A model generated the notes under the pieces. It was not told where the DNA came from. It ran no database searches and saw only the letters and a program-made list of their open reading frames with translations. DNA of 6,140 nt from Balneolales bacterium (lineage in GTDB: Bacteria; Bacteroidota; Rhodothermia; Balneolales; Balneolaceae): NCBI GenBank assembly GCA_022360375.1, contig JAKSCW010000426.1, positions 1 through 6,140 of the forward strand, given 5' to 3'. Below, piece after piece: positions 1-6,140 of this stretch. Made by a program: the position numbers and the translations under genes. Positions within the stretch are counted from its first letter, which is position 1. Every line of letters begins with the position of its first letter.

Positions 1-604
1 GATTGTAAGATTTTATATCGGGGTTAAAGGAACCTTTGTACCGTTTTCTTTGAGGAAAAATGAAGCTCTCCCACGATTCGTTGAAATAAAATTCATTTCG
101 TTCCGGGTGCTTCAGGAGGTTATGTACGTTGTTGTGATAATGATCGAAAAGCCGGGAAGGCGTACCTCCGGATATGGGGATTTCGAATGATGAAATTCGG
201 TTATAGCGGTTCGAGCTGAAGTAGACCGTCTGAGAATCCCAGTCCCAGGATTCTACAACATCATTTGCCTGGTGATAAGTAAGGCGTTTAATTTCCCCTC
301 CTTCTACGGGCATTAAGAACACATCATTATTCCCGTATTGATTGGAACTGAATGCAATCCAGTTTCCATCCGGAGAGATATTTGCTGCTCGCTCAAAACC
401 ATCCATAGCAGTTAATCGAACTGCAACACCGCCTTCGGCAGGAACTTTCCAAAGATCACTCTCATAGGAAAACACAACATAGCTTCCATCCGGAGAAATT
501 GTGGGTTCGGTTGTAAAAAGAACGTCAGCATCTTGTGCTGCTAATAGGTTAGATAGGATAAAAGAAAATAAAACGCAGTATAAAGAGGTGTTAATTAGCT
601 TCAT
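1..604 (-). CDS. Secreted tricorn-type beta-propeller protein, probable S41 family peptidase, N-terminal part (runs off the left edge)
   Basis: Reading from the ATG at 604-602, the minus frame stays open to the window edge, giving about 201 residues and no stop. Residues 1-23 look like a Sec signal peptide (MKLINTSLYC, then a hydrophobic stretch ending LLAA before QD), so the protein should be exported. The visible mature part consists of WD40-like PD40 blades: TISPDGSYVVFS near 35-46, NISPDGNWIAFSSNQYG further on with NDVFLMPVEGGEIKRLTYH, then VYFSSNRY with EIPISGGTPSRLFDH. The segment continuing with NNVHN and FIFPQRKRYKGSFNPDI resembles the start of bacterial tricorn protease homologues. 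In that family the propeller is followed by PDZ and S41 serine-protease domains and chains exceed 1000 residues; those parts lie outside the window. Family assignment to the propeller is firm, but the peptidase activity is inferred. No clear Shine-Dalgarno precedes the start. The gene lies 76 bases downstream of era on the same strand and might be co-transcribed. It could instead be a TolB-like protein without a protease. Confidence 0.82.
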   Translation of the reverse strand, partial: MKLINTSLYCVLFSFILSNLLAAQDADVLFTTEPTISPDGSYVVFSYESDLWKVPAEGGVAVRLTAMDGFERAANISPDGNWIAFSSNQYGNNDVFLMPVEGGEIKRLTYHQANDVVESWDWDSQTVYFSSNRYNRISSFEIPISGGTPSRLFDHYHNNVHNLLKHPERNEFYFNESWESFIFPQRKRYKGSFNPDIKSYN

Positions 605-680
605 GGGGTCCCGAAAATTTTGATTTACAGAGAGTAGTTAAACCAGTGCAGAAAGCCAAGCAGGAGCACGTATTTTACAG

Positions 681-1565
681 TTATTTATATCCCAGGCTTC
701 GAACCATTTGTTCGTTCTCTCTCCATTTTTCGCGTACTTTTACGTGAAGGTCGAGGAAGACTTTACGATCAACGAATTCTTCAATTGATTTTCGGGCTTC
801 CATTCCAAGCTTCTTAATGGCCTTACCACCTTTCCCGATAATCATCCCTTTTTGGGATTTTCGGTTTACGATTATTTCCGCATTGATGTAATCGAGTTCA
901 TCACGTTCTTCATATTGAATTACTTCTACGGTAGCTGAATAGGGGAGCTCTTCGTGGAATTGAAGAAAGAACTGTTCACGAATTAATTCAGAGGCAAAAA
1001 AACGGAGTGGATGTTCGCTTAATTCATCCTTTGGATAGAAGGGGGGGCCTGGTTGTAAATATTCGGTTATAGTATGAAGCAAGGTATCAACTCCAAAGCC
1101 AGTTAACGCAGAGGTGAAGACTGTTCCGGCAAAAGTGATTTTTTTATCCAACTCTTTGCTTAGTGTTTCTACTTCCTCCTGAGATTTCGTATCCACTTTG
1201 TTAATAACAAGTAATACCGGTTTACCCAGGTTTTTCAGTTGTTCAAAGGCGAAATCAGGGATATTGTTTTCTCCCGCTTCCACAATAAACAAAATCAGGT
1301 CAGCATCCTTTTCGGCCTTTTCCACGAATCGCATCATTGCCTTTTGAAGCTCATATTTTGGTGTAATGATGCCTGGTGTATCCAGGAAAATAATCTGGGC
1401 ATTTTCTTCAGAGTGGATGCCCACAATTTGGTGTCTTGTGGTTTGTGGTTTATGTGTTGTGATGGAAAGCTTAGTGCCTAAAATTTGGTTCATTAAAGTG
1501 GATTTACCCGCATTAGGTTTGCCAATAATGGCAACATAACCTGATTTATGAACCGTCTCACTCAC
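681..1565 (-). CDS. era: GTPase Era, ribosome small-subunit assembly factor
   Basis: Era is a GTP-binding protein that binds the 3' end of 16S rRNA and helps mature the 30S subunit; it acts in the cytoplasm, partly at the membrane. The 294-residue length is typical. All G motifs are visible: G1 GKPNAGKST (15-23), G2 threonines in KPQTTRH (39-45), G3 DTPG (62-65), G4 NKVD (122-125) and G5 SAL (152-154). A C-terminal KH domain follows, with GKGG at 244-247 and the Era-type stretch before it (PGPPFYPKD, then LREQFF-like and ELPYS segments). The start is GTG at 1565-1563, inside the last bases of pdxJ, with AGGA six bases upstream as a plausible ribosome site. An out-of-frame ATG just upstream stops after four codons. 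The four-base GTGA overlap suggests translational coupling to pdxJ. No substitutions in key residues are apparent. Confidence 0.98.
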   Translation of the reverse strand: MSETVHKSGYVAIIGKPNAGKSTLMNQILGTKLSITTHKPQTTRHQIVGIHSEENAQIIFLDTPGIITPKYELQKAMMRFVEKAEKDADLILFIVEAGENNIPDFAFEQLKNLGKPVLLVINKVDTKSQEEVETLSKELDKKITFAGTVFTSALTGFGVDTLLHTITEYLQPGPPFYPKDELSEHPLRFFASELIREQFFLQFHEELPYSATVEVIQYEERDELDYINAEIIVNRKSQKGMIIGKGGKAIKKLGMEARKSIEEFVDRKVFLDLHVKVREKWRENEQMVRSLGYK

Positions 1566-2296
1566 TGTACATCCTGGTAAAGGCTAATTATTTCGAGATA
1601 AGCTTTAACCGTTTTTTGAAATCCCCAAAACAAGGACTTACTAATCAGGGCATGACCGATGCTAACCTCATTCAAATATGGAACCACCTCGAGCAAAACT
1701 GGAAGGTTTTCAAGATTTAATCCGTGACCAGCATTTACTTTCATTCCCTGATCATTGGCCAGTTCAGCTGCATATTTTAGTCGTTTAAGTTCAGCAAACA
1801 TCTCTTCTTTTGAAGATGCGTTAGCAAAAGTTCCGGTGTGTAATTCTACCGCATCACTTCCAAGTTTGGAAGCCAGTTCGATGTCTTCCGGGTTTGGGTC
1901 CACAAATAAGCTGATTTGAATCTCAGTTGTTCTGATTTCAGGGAAAACACGTTCTTTGAAATCATTGTAAACCGTTCTCATATTTAAACCACCTTCGGTA
2001 GTAAGCTCCTCACGACCTTCCGGAACCAAGGTGCAAAGTGTAGGATTGGTTTGCAGAAGAATACCGATCATCTCTTCCGTTGCAGCCATTTCAAAATCGG
2101 TAATCCCCCGTACTTCTTTCTTCAAATCAACTACATCTCTATCCAGGATATGGCGGCGATCTGCACGAAGATGAAATACAATTCCCGCAGCACCCGCATC
2201 TTCGCAAACTTTAGCAGCTTCAACCGGAATAGGATAACCTTCTCCGCGTGCATTTCTTAGCGTTGCAACATGATCAATATTGACTAATAATTTCAT
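1562..2296 (-). CDS. pdxJ: Pyridoxine 5'-phosphate synthase
   Basis: PdxJ condenses 1-deoxyxylulose-5-phosphate with 3-amino-1-hydroxyacetone phosphate to form pyridoxine 5'-phosphate, the ring-closing step of the DXP-dependent vitamin B6 route. It is a cytoplasmic TIM barrel. The 244 residues match the usual length. Diagnostic segments are VNIDHVATLRNARG (5-18), FHLRADRRHI (41-50), FEMA (68-71), EELTTEGGLN (97-105), ELHTGTFANA (151-160), VNAGHGLN (187-194) and SIGHALIS (212-219). By family alignment the active-site residues are His42, Glu69 and His191, all present. The HLRAD segment has Ala where E. coli has Glu; I recall this as tolerated variation. The ATG at 2296-2294 is chosen because the conserved N-terminus begins right there. 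No Shine-Dalgarno is visible. It is the promoter-proximal gene of the pdxJ-era pair and diverges from the NlpC/P60 gene across 76 bases. Confidence 0.98.
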   Translation of the reverse strand: MKLLVNIDHVATLRNARGEGYPIPVEAAKVCEDAGAAGIVFHLRADRRHILDRDVVDLKKEVRGITDFEMAATEEMIGILLQTNPTLCTLVPEGREELTTEGGLNMRTVYNDFKERVFPEIRTTEIQISLFVDPNPEDIELASKLGSDAVELHTGTFANASSKEEMFAELKRLKYAAELANDQGMKVNAGHGLNLENLPVLLEVVPYLNEVSIGHALISKSLFWGFQKTVKAYLEIISLYQDVQ

Positions 2297-2319
2297 TTAC
2301 AAAAACCGATTTAAGGGAT

Positions 2320-2327
2320 CAAAAATA
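2320..2327 (-). promoter_or_regulatory. Possible Bacteroidetes-type -7 box for pdxJ
   Basis: On the minus strand these bases read TATTTTTG, an exact match to the TAnnTTTG -7 consensus known for Bacteroidetes primary-sigma promoters, and they lie 23 bases upstream of the pdxJ start. I could not find a matching TTG element at the expected distance upstream, and the stretch is AT-rich, so a chance match is possible. Confidence 0.25.
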
Positions 2328-2372
2328 TTTTCTTAATTTCTGAGAGCCCGTCCTCTTATTAACAACCAGGGA

Positions 2373-2894
2373 ATGATAGGCAGAATACGACTAATCACCA
2401 TACTTTTGTTGGCTTTTTTTACTTCCTCATGTGGACTTGTGAAACGGGGAGTGAACCCCTGGGATGCTCCACCAACAGCGTCAATCCCGGTAATTTCTCC
2501 GGCCATTGAACTCCCAAGAGAGGAACGAGTTATCCGGGAGAAACTGGATAATGCCTACGAAGAATGGAGTGGAACCCGGTATATATGGGGTGGAAGTACG
2601 AAAAATGGAATCGATTGTTCAGCATTTATGCAGCGTGTTTTTGAAGATTATTTGGGGAAGGCATTGCCGCGTACTACTGAGGAGCAAATGGAACTAGGGA
2701 GTTCAGTTCGCAGGAGAGATATTAAAACCGGAGATATGGTATTCTTTAAAACCGGCACCAATACGTATCATGTTGGTGTTATGATCAACGCCGATCAGTT
2801 TTTACATGCGGGAACCAGCACAGGTGTTACAATTTCAAATTTAAGGAATGTGTATTGGGTTAACACCTATTTAACCACCCGGCGTGTGCTCTGA
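2373..2894 (+). CDS. NlpC/P60 family lipoprotein, probable MepS-like peptidoglycan endopeptidase
   Basis: This is a 173-residue exported cell-wall hydrolase candidate. Residues 1-20 form a lipoprotein signal: charged MIGRIR, a hydrophobic core, then the lipobox TSSC with Cys20 as the lipidated residue, so the mature protein should be membrane-anchored outside the cytoplasm. A proline-rich linker (about 29-48) leads to one NlpC/P60 domain (about 53-173). The Cys82 nucleophile sits in NGIDCSAF, His133 in YHVGVM, and the third polar residue is His145 in FLHAG. The spacing (51 and 12 residues) equals that of the Cys68-His119-His131 triad of E. coli MepS/Spr as I recall it, and RYIWGGS and LPRTTEEQ are also typical. 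Substrate specificity (D,D- or L,D-crosslink) cannot be read from sequence. The ATG at 2373 is the only in-frame Met before the signal; AGGGA abuts it, unusually close for a Shine-Dalgarno. The 3' end overlaps the convergent gene by 24 bases. Confidence 0.93.
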   Translation: MIGRIRLITILLLAFFTSSCGLVKRGVNPWDAPPTASIPVISPAIELPREERVIREKLDNAYEEWSGTRYIWGGSTKNGIDCSAFMQRVFEDYLGKALPRTTEEQMELGSSVRRRDIKTGDMVFFKTGTNTYHVGVMINADQFLHAGTSTGVTISNLRNVYWVNTYLTTRRVL

Positions 2895-4079
2895 ATCATA
2901 AATGTGTTTCATCATTGCAATGTAGGCGTCAGAAAAATCAACGTTACGTCGTTTTGCCATCGCTTGCATCCCTTCCAGGGCCTTATCAAATTTGTATGGT
3001 TCATGAATATTGTCTCCAATCCATTGAAAAGAGCGAATCATTTTTGGGGGAAACCCACTTGTAAAAATGTTCGCACTTACTCCACATACTGTTCCGGTGT
3101 TAAGCATGGTGTTAATGGATGTTTTGGAATGATCGCCAAATGCTGATCCGAAGAATTGCCCGGTTGTATGATATTCACCAGTTTCCCAATGCGGGAGTGT
3201 TATAAAGCTGTAATTGTTCTTCAGGTTTGAAGTATTTGTGTCAGCTCCAAAATTGCACCACTGTCCTATAATTGAATTTCCCATAAATCCGTCATGTGCT
3301 TTATTGGAATAGGAGTGAAAAATACTATTCATTACTTCTCCTCCAACTTTGCATACAGGACCAATTGTTGTACTATCTGAAATTCGGGCGCCCATTTTAA
3401 TAGTTGCTTCTTCACAAACTGCAACTGGTCCTTTTAAGATTGCTCCCGCCTCTATTCTTGCCTTTGCACCAATATAGATTGGGCCTTGATTTGCAATAAG
3501 AATACAACCAGGCTCGATTATGGCATCCTCTTCAATGAAAATTTTTTCCGGATTGGCAGATACGCAGGATGTTGCAAATTTTGATTGATGGAGTGGCGGA
3601 GTTTTTAAAAACTTAAGATCAGAATCAATTTGCGAGCCATTTAAAGCTAAAAGATCCCCTAAATACTGAATCAATTGCGTGTCAATTTCGGTGATGTTTA
3701 TTGTTTCATTTGGTTCAGGAAACAGAGACGTAGTAAGTACATCTATTGAATCAACCCCGTTAAGCTTAGTAGCAATCAAGTCATTATTAAAAACAATTCG
3801 GTCATTGGTGTTCAGTACCTGAATCTTTTTCACTAATTCATAATTTGGAAGAGCCCGGCTATTAATCCAAATGCAAGGTTGTTCCGGATTTATTTCATCA
3901 GAAGGAAAAACCTTTGAAATATGGGCTTCAGAATTACGAGAAACGGAATCAGGCTTTAGATATGCTTCCCATTTTTGTCTGATCGTGAAAACTCCTACAC
4001 GAAGGTCATCCGAAGGTCGTGTGAGTGTTAACGGTAAAAAATTTGAGGATTTTTGATCCGAGAAGAAACAAAGTTGCAT
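2871..4079 (-). CDS. GlmU-like sugar nucleotidyltransferase/acetyltransferase of the alternative Bacteroidetes type
   Basis: The 402-residue cytoplasmic protein has an unusual N-terminal half and a left-handed beta-helix C-terminal half. The N-terminus carries the LTLTRPSDDLRVG motif (17-29) followed by FTIRQKW (31-37), characteristic of the family modelled as alternative bacterial GlmU (UDP-GlcNAc diphosphorylase/glucosamine-1-phosphate acetyltransferase). It lacks the LxxGxGxRM loop of ordinary GlmU. Hexapeptide repeats begin near 180 (IYIGAKARIEAGAILKGP, 201-218) and run to GTVCGVSANIF (329-339). KAHDGFMGNSIIG then GADTNTSNLKN aligns with the GlmU acetyltransferase segment KAGHLTYLGD then GAGTITCNYDG, which puts His262 opposite the catalytic His. 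The conserved C-terminus (SGFPPKMIRSFQWIG) also fits. ATG at 4079 is preferred; an in-frame TTG directly before it (4082-4080) is possible. No Shine-Dalgarno is seen. It diverges from glmS, which supports a role in UDP-GlcNAc synthesis. Both enzymatic activities are inferred. Confidence 0.88.
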   Translation of the reverse strand: MQLCFFSDQKSSNFLPLTLTRPSDDLRVGVFTIRQKWEAYLKPDSVSRNSEAHISKVFPSDEINPEQPCIWINSRALPNYELVKKIQVLNTNDRIVFNNDLIATKLNGVDSIDVLTTSLFPEPNETINITEIDTQLIQYLGDLLALNGSQIDSDLKFLKTPPLHQSKFATSCVSANPEKIFIEEDAIIEPGCILIANQGPIYIGAKARIEAGAILKGPVAVCEEATIKMGARISDSTTIGPVCKVGGEVMNSIFHSYSNKAHDGFMGNSIIGQWCNFGADTNTSNLKNNYSFITLPHWETGEYHTTGQFFGSAFGDHSKTSINTMLNTGTVCGVSANIFTSGFPPKMIRSFQWIGDNIHEPYKFDKALEGMQAMAKRRNVDFSDAYIAMMKHIYDSEHTPGG

Positions 4080-4183
4080 CAACGAGGTTTGAAAATTGAA
4101 TTTAAAAATTATCCATTCTTATTAGATAATACGTTATTTTACGTTTCTTTTGGTGTGGTTAAAAAAATCATTGTTTTAAAATT
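4080..4183. promoter_or_regulatory. Divergent AT-rich promoter region between the glmU-like gene and glmS
   Basis: About 104 bases separate the two divergent starts, so promoters for both genes should lie here. The stretch is strongly AT-rich and contains no ORF. It holds a sigma70-like candidate facing glmS (separate entry) and a direct repeat of TACGTT at 4130-4135 and 4140-4145, ten bases apart. It is too short, and lacks the layout, for a glmS ribozyme. No clean Shine-Dalgarno precedes either gene. Confidence 0.6.
4102..4130 (+). promoter_or_regulatory. glmS: Candidate sigma70-like promoter for glmS
   Basis: TTAAAA (4102-4107, four of six matches to TTGACA) is followed after a 17-base spacer by GATAAT (4125-4130, five of six matches to TATAAT). 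Transcription would begin near 4137, leaving a leader of about 45 bases before the glmS ATG. The surrounding sequence is AT-rich, so such matches arise easily by chance, and this phylum often uses other promoter elements. Confidence 0.3.
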
Positions 4184-6019
4184 ATGTGTGGAATTATAGG
4201 ATATATTGGTAATAAGCAAGCCAGAGATGTTGTGCTTAAAGGTTTAAAGCGCATGGAGTACCGGGGGTACGATTCAGCAGGTATCGCGTTACTTAATGGT
4301 GGCTTACATGTAACCAAATGTAAGGGCAAGGTTAAGGCGCTGGAATCATTAATTGATAGTAAAGATGAAGGATTTGTAGGTATTGGTCACACTCGTTGGG
4401 CTACACATGGCGAGCCTAATGATGTAAATTCGCATCCACATACAAGTAATTCAGGAAAAATTGCACTGGTACATAATGGAATTATCGAGAATTTTAATTC
4501 ACTGAAGCAAAAGCTCGAAAGTGAAGGATATAGTTTTTATTCCGATACCGATACTGAAGTAGCTGTAAAGCTATTTGAAAGTGTTTTAGATAAAAATCCG
4601 GAGTTATCGTTAGAGAAAGCTGTTCAATTGGCTTTGGGCCAGATAAATGGAGCGTATGGCTTTGCTATTGTGCATGCAGATTTTCCAGATCGAATTATCG
4701 TTTCCCGAAAAGGATCTCCTTTACTTATAGGAGTGGGTGATGGTGAAATGTTGATTGCATCTGATGCTTCCGCGGTTGCAGAATACACGGATAAGGTAGT
4801 GTATCTGGATGAAGGAGAATTAGCTGTTATACAGAAAGACTCTTACCAGGTTTTAGATTCCAATGATGTTGAATTAACGAAAGAAGTGCATGAACTGGCG
4901 GTCAGTTTAGAGGAAATCGAAAAAGGAGGCTTTCCTCATTTTATGTTGAAAGAGATTTTTGAGCAACCCAAAACTATTTCAGATAGCTTAAGGGGGAGGT
5001 TAAATCCCGATTTGGGTACAATCACGTTAGGTGGGTTATCTAATGTGATGGATAAATTGGTGAATACTAAAAGGATAATAATAGCTGCTTGTGGAACCAG
5101 CTGGCATTCAGCGTTATTTGGGGAATACTTATTTGAATGGCTGGCTAAGATTTCGGTTGAAGTAGAGTATGCCTCCGAATTCAGATACAGAGATCCATTG
5201 ATAAACGAAGGAGATGTAGTATTTGTGATATCTCAAAGTGGTGAAACAGCGGATACGCTGGCAGCCTTAAGAAAAGCAAAAGAAAAAGGGGCCTCTGTAT
5301 ATGGAATCGTAAATGTAGTAGGCTCCAGCATTGCAAGAGAAACAGATGCAGGTGTGTATTTACATGCAGGCCCTGAAATTGGAGTGGCCTCGACGAAAGC
5401 ATTTACAGGCCAGGTTACCGTGTTAACTCTTATTGCTGTAAGCCTGGCTATCCATAAGGGAGTGATCGAAAAGGCAGAATCGGACCGGATAATAAACGCC
5501 CTGGCACGGATCCCCTCGCAGGTACAAAGTATTTTAGATCGGAGCGAGCAAATAAAAAATATAGCGGATTTATTTACTTATGCACCTAATTTCCTGTATC
5601 TGGGCCGCTCTTTCAGTTTTCCTGTGGCTTTAGAAGGGGCTTTAAAATTAAAGGAGATTTCTTACATCCATGCGGAAGGATATCCCGCCGCAGAAATGAA
5701 GCATGGCCCTATTGCTTTAATTGACGACATGATGCCCGTGGTTGTGATTGCTGCCACCAAACATACAAATGACAAAATGGTAAGCAACATTGAAGAAGTT
5801 AAAGCACGAAAAGGGAGGATCATTTCCATAACTTCAGAGAAGAATCAAGAAGTAAAAGAGCTTTCGGAATTTAACTTTACAATACCTGATACTGAAGATG
5901 TATTATCCCCCCTGCTTAGTGTGATCCCTCTTCAGCTTTTATCCTATTACGTGGCTGTTAACAGGGGGGCAAATGTAGATCAGCCCCGAAATCTTGCTAA
6001 AAGTGTAACCGTAGAATAA
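4184..6019 (+). CDS. glmS: Glutamine--fructose-6-phosphate aminotransferase (isomerizing)
   Basis: GlmS converts fructose-6-phosphate and glutamine to glucosamine-6-phosphate and glutamate, the first committed step to UDP-GlcNAc, peptidoglycan and lipid A; it is a cytoplasmic dimer. At 611 residues it matches the family (E. coli 609). The class II glutaminase domain (about 1-220) opens MCGIIGYIG, with Cys2 becoming the N-terminal nucleophile after Met removal, and shows GHTRWATHG (68-76), HNGI (97-100) and DTDTEV (121-126). The first SIS domain has AACGTS (301-306) and SQSGETADT (350-358); the second has LGRSFSFPVALEGALKLKEI (473-492), with Glu491 and His507 in KHGP as expected catalytic residues. 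The end DQPRNLAKSVTVE (599-611) contains the Schiff-base lysine, Lys606. The start is fixed by the Cys requirement; no Shine-Dalgarno is visible. All key residues are intact. It diverges from the GlmU-like gene of the same pathway. Confidence 0.99.
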   Translation: MCGIIGYIGNKQARDVVLKGLKRMEYRGYDSAGIALLNGGLHVTKCKGKVKALESLIDSKDEGFVGIGHTRWATHGEPNDVNSHPHTSNSGKIALVHNGIIENFNSLKQKLESEGYSFYSDTDTEVAVKLFESVLDKNPELSLEKAVQLALGQINGAYGFAIVHADFPDRIIVSRKGSPLLIGVGDGEMLIASDASAVAEYTDKVVYLDEGELAVIQKDSYQVLDSNDVELTKEVHELAVSLEEIEKGGFPHFMLKEIFEQPKTISDSLRGRLNPDLGTITLGGLSNVMDKLVNTKRIIIAACGTSWHSALFGEYLFEWLAKISVEVEYASEFRYRDPLINEGDVVFVISQSGETADTLAALRKAKEKGASVYGIVNVVGSSIARETDAGVYLHAGPEIGVASTKAFTGQVTVLTLIAVSLAIHKGVIEKAESDRIINALARIPSQVQSILDRSEQIKNIADLFTYAPNFLYLGRSFSFPVALEGALKLKEISYIHAEGYPAAEMKHGPIALIDDMMPVVVIAATKHTNDKMVSNIEEVKARKGRIISITSEKNQEVKELSEFNFTIPDTEDVLSPLLSVIPLQLLSYYVAVNRGANVDQPRNLAKSVTVE

Positions 6020-6048
6020 ACTTAATTTTATATTAGGTATTAGTTCTG

Positions 6049-6062
6049 ATGATGTTAATCAT
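6049..6062. terminator. Weak hairpin downstream of glmS, possible terminator
   Basis: ATGAT (6049-6053) and ATCAT (6058-6062) can pair around a four-base GTTA loop, about 30 bases after the glmS stop, followed by a T-rich TTATTTCT. The five-pair stem has one G-C pair and no long T run, so it would be a poor intrinsic terminator; it is the only hairpin I could find in the 121-base tail. The rest of 6020-6140 is AT-rich without a recognisable gene. TAGGTATT occurs twice there (6034-6041, 6102-6109), probably by chance. Confidence 0.2.
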
Positions 6063-6140
6063 TTATTTCTGATAACATAAATAACTACGAAAATATAATT
6101 CTAGGTATTGTTTTTGGTTCAAAAAATGTGTTTTATCGCA

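Noticed and set aside
41..50. Apparent TAA at 26-24 ending the edge gene.
   Set aside because: It is out of frame with the ATG at 604; the correct frame reads through to the window edge with family-consistent sequence.
605..680. Terminator or promoter between era and the propeller gene; TTTACAG occurs twice (624-630 and 674-680).
   Set aside because: No stem longer than about four pairs with a T run and no clear promoter pair; the seven-base repeat is unremarkable in AT-rich DNA.
1041..1047. Run of seven G on the plus strand (C7 in era), a possible slippage or phase-variation site.
   Set aside because: It encodes part of the conserved PGPPFYP segment of Era, an essential housekeeping protein, and the frame is intact on both sides; no reason to suspect phase variation.
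2506..2697. Plus-strand open frame of 63 codons in another frame within the NlpC/P60 gene.
   Set aside because: The overlapping frame encodes the lipobox and catalytic residues of a recognised family; the alternative shows no domain or ribosome site.
4080..4183. glmS ribozyme or riboswitch upstream of glmS.
   Set aside because: The space is about 100 bases and is shared by two divergent promoters; the glmS ribozyme is longer, known mainly from Firmicutes, and I see no GC-rich paired core.
5181..5402. Leucine- and histidine-rich open frame on the minus strand inside glmS, and similar short frames opposite era, pdxJ and the GlmU-like gene.
   Set aside because: All lie wholly within well-conserved genes in other frames, show low-complexity composition and no start signals; they are shadows.

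Overview
The window comes from a bacterial chromosome, most likely a member of the Bacteroidota/Rhodothermota/Balneolota side of the tree. The reasons are an exported tricorn-type propeller protein, an alternative Bacteroidetes-style GlmU-like protein beside glmS, mostly weak or absent Shine-Dalgarno sequences, and moderate AT richness. PdxJ has an HLRADRRHI segment, whereas I recall an HPRPD-type segment in Bacteroidales. That points, weakly, to a Balneolaceae- or Rhodothermales-like lineage rather than Bacteroidales. This placement is inference from family knowledge; no search was run.

Layout. Positions 1-604 (minus) hold the N-terminal part of a secreted tricorn/S41-peptidase-type beta-propeller protein that runs off the left edge. 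After a 76-base gap, era (681-1565, minus, GTG start) and pdxJ (1562-2296, minus) overlap by four bases. pdxJ is the upstream gene, so the likely transcript order is pdxJ, era, and possibly the propeller gene. A short 76-base divergent gap separates pdxJ from a small NlpC/P60 lipoprotein gene (2373-2894, plus), probably a MepS-like cell-wall hydrolase. The 3' end of that gene overlaps by 24 bases the 3' end of a convergent GlmU-like gene (2871-4079, minus). A roughly 100-base AT-rich divergent promoter region separates the GlmU-like gene from glmS (4184-6019, plus). The last 121 bases hold no recognisable gene and only one weak hairpin.

How the genes fit together. glmS makes glucosamine-6-phosphate, and the divergent GlmU-like gene is assigned by family to the last steps of UDP-N-acetylglucosamine synthesis. 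The pair therefore brackets the entry into peptidoglycan and lipid A precursors, and the neighbouring NlpC/P60 lipoprotein would act on the finished wall. pdxJ (vitamin B6) and era (ribosome assembly) form a separate housekeeping unit.

I see no rRNA, tRNA, CRISPR array, insertion sequence, phage gene or defence system, and nothing that amounts to a new biological system. The region looks like ordinary core chromosome. The points worth a second look are gene-order and overlap features and the divergent glmS/glmU-like arrangement.
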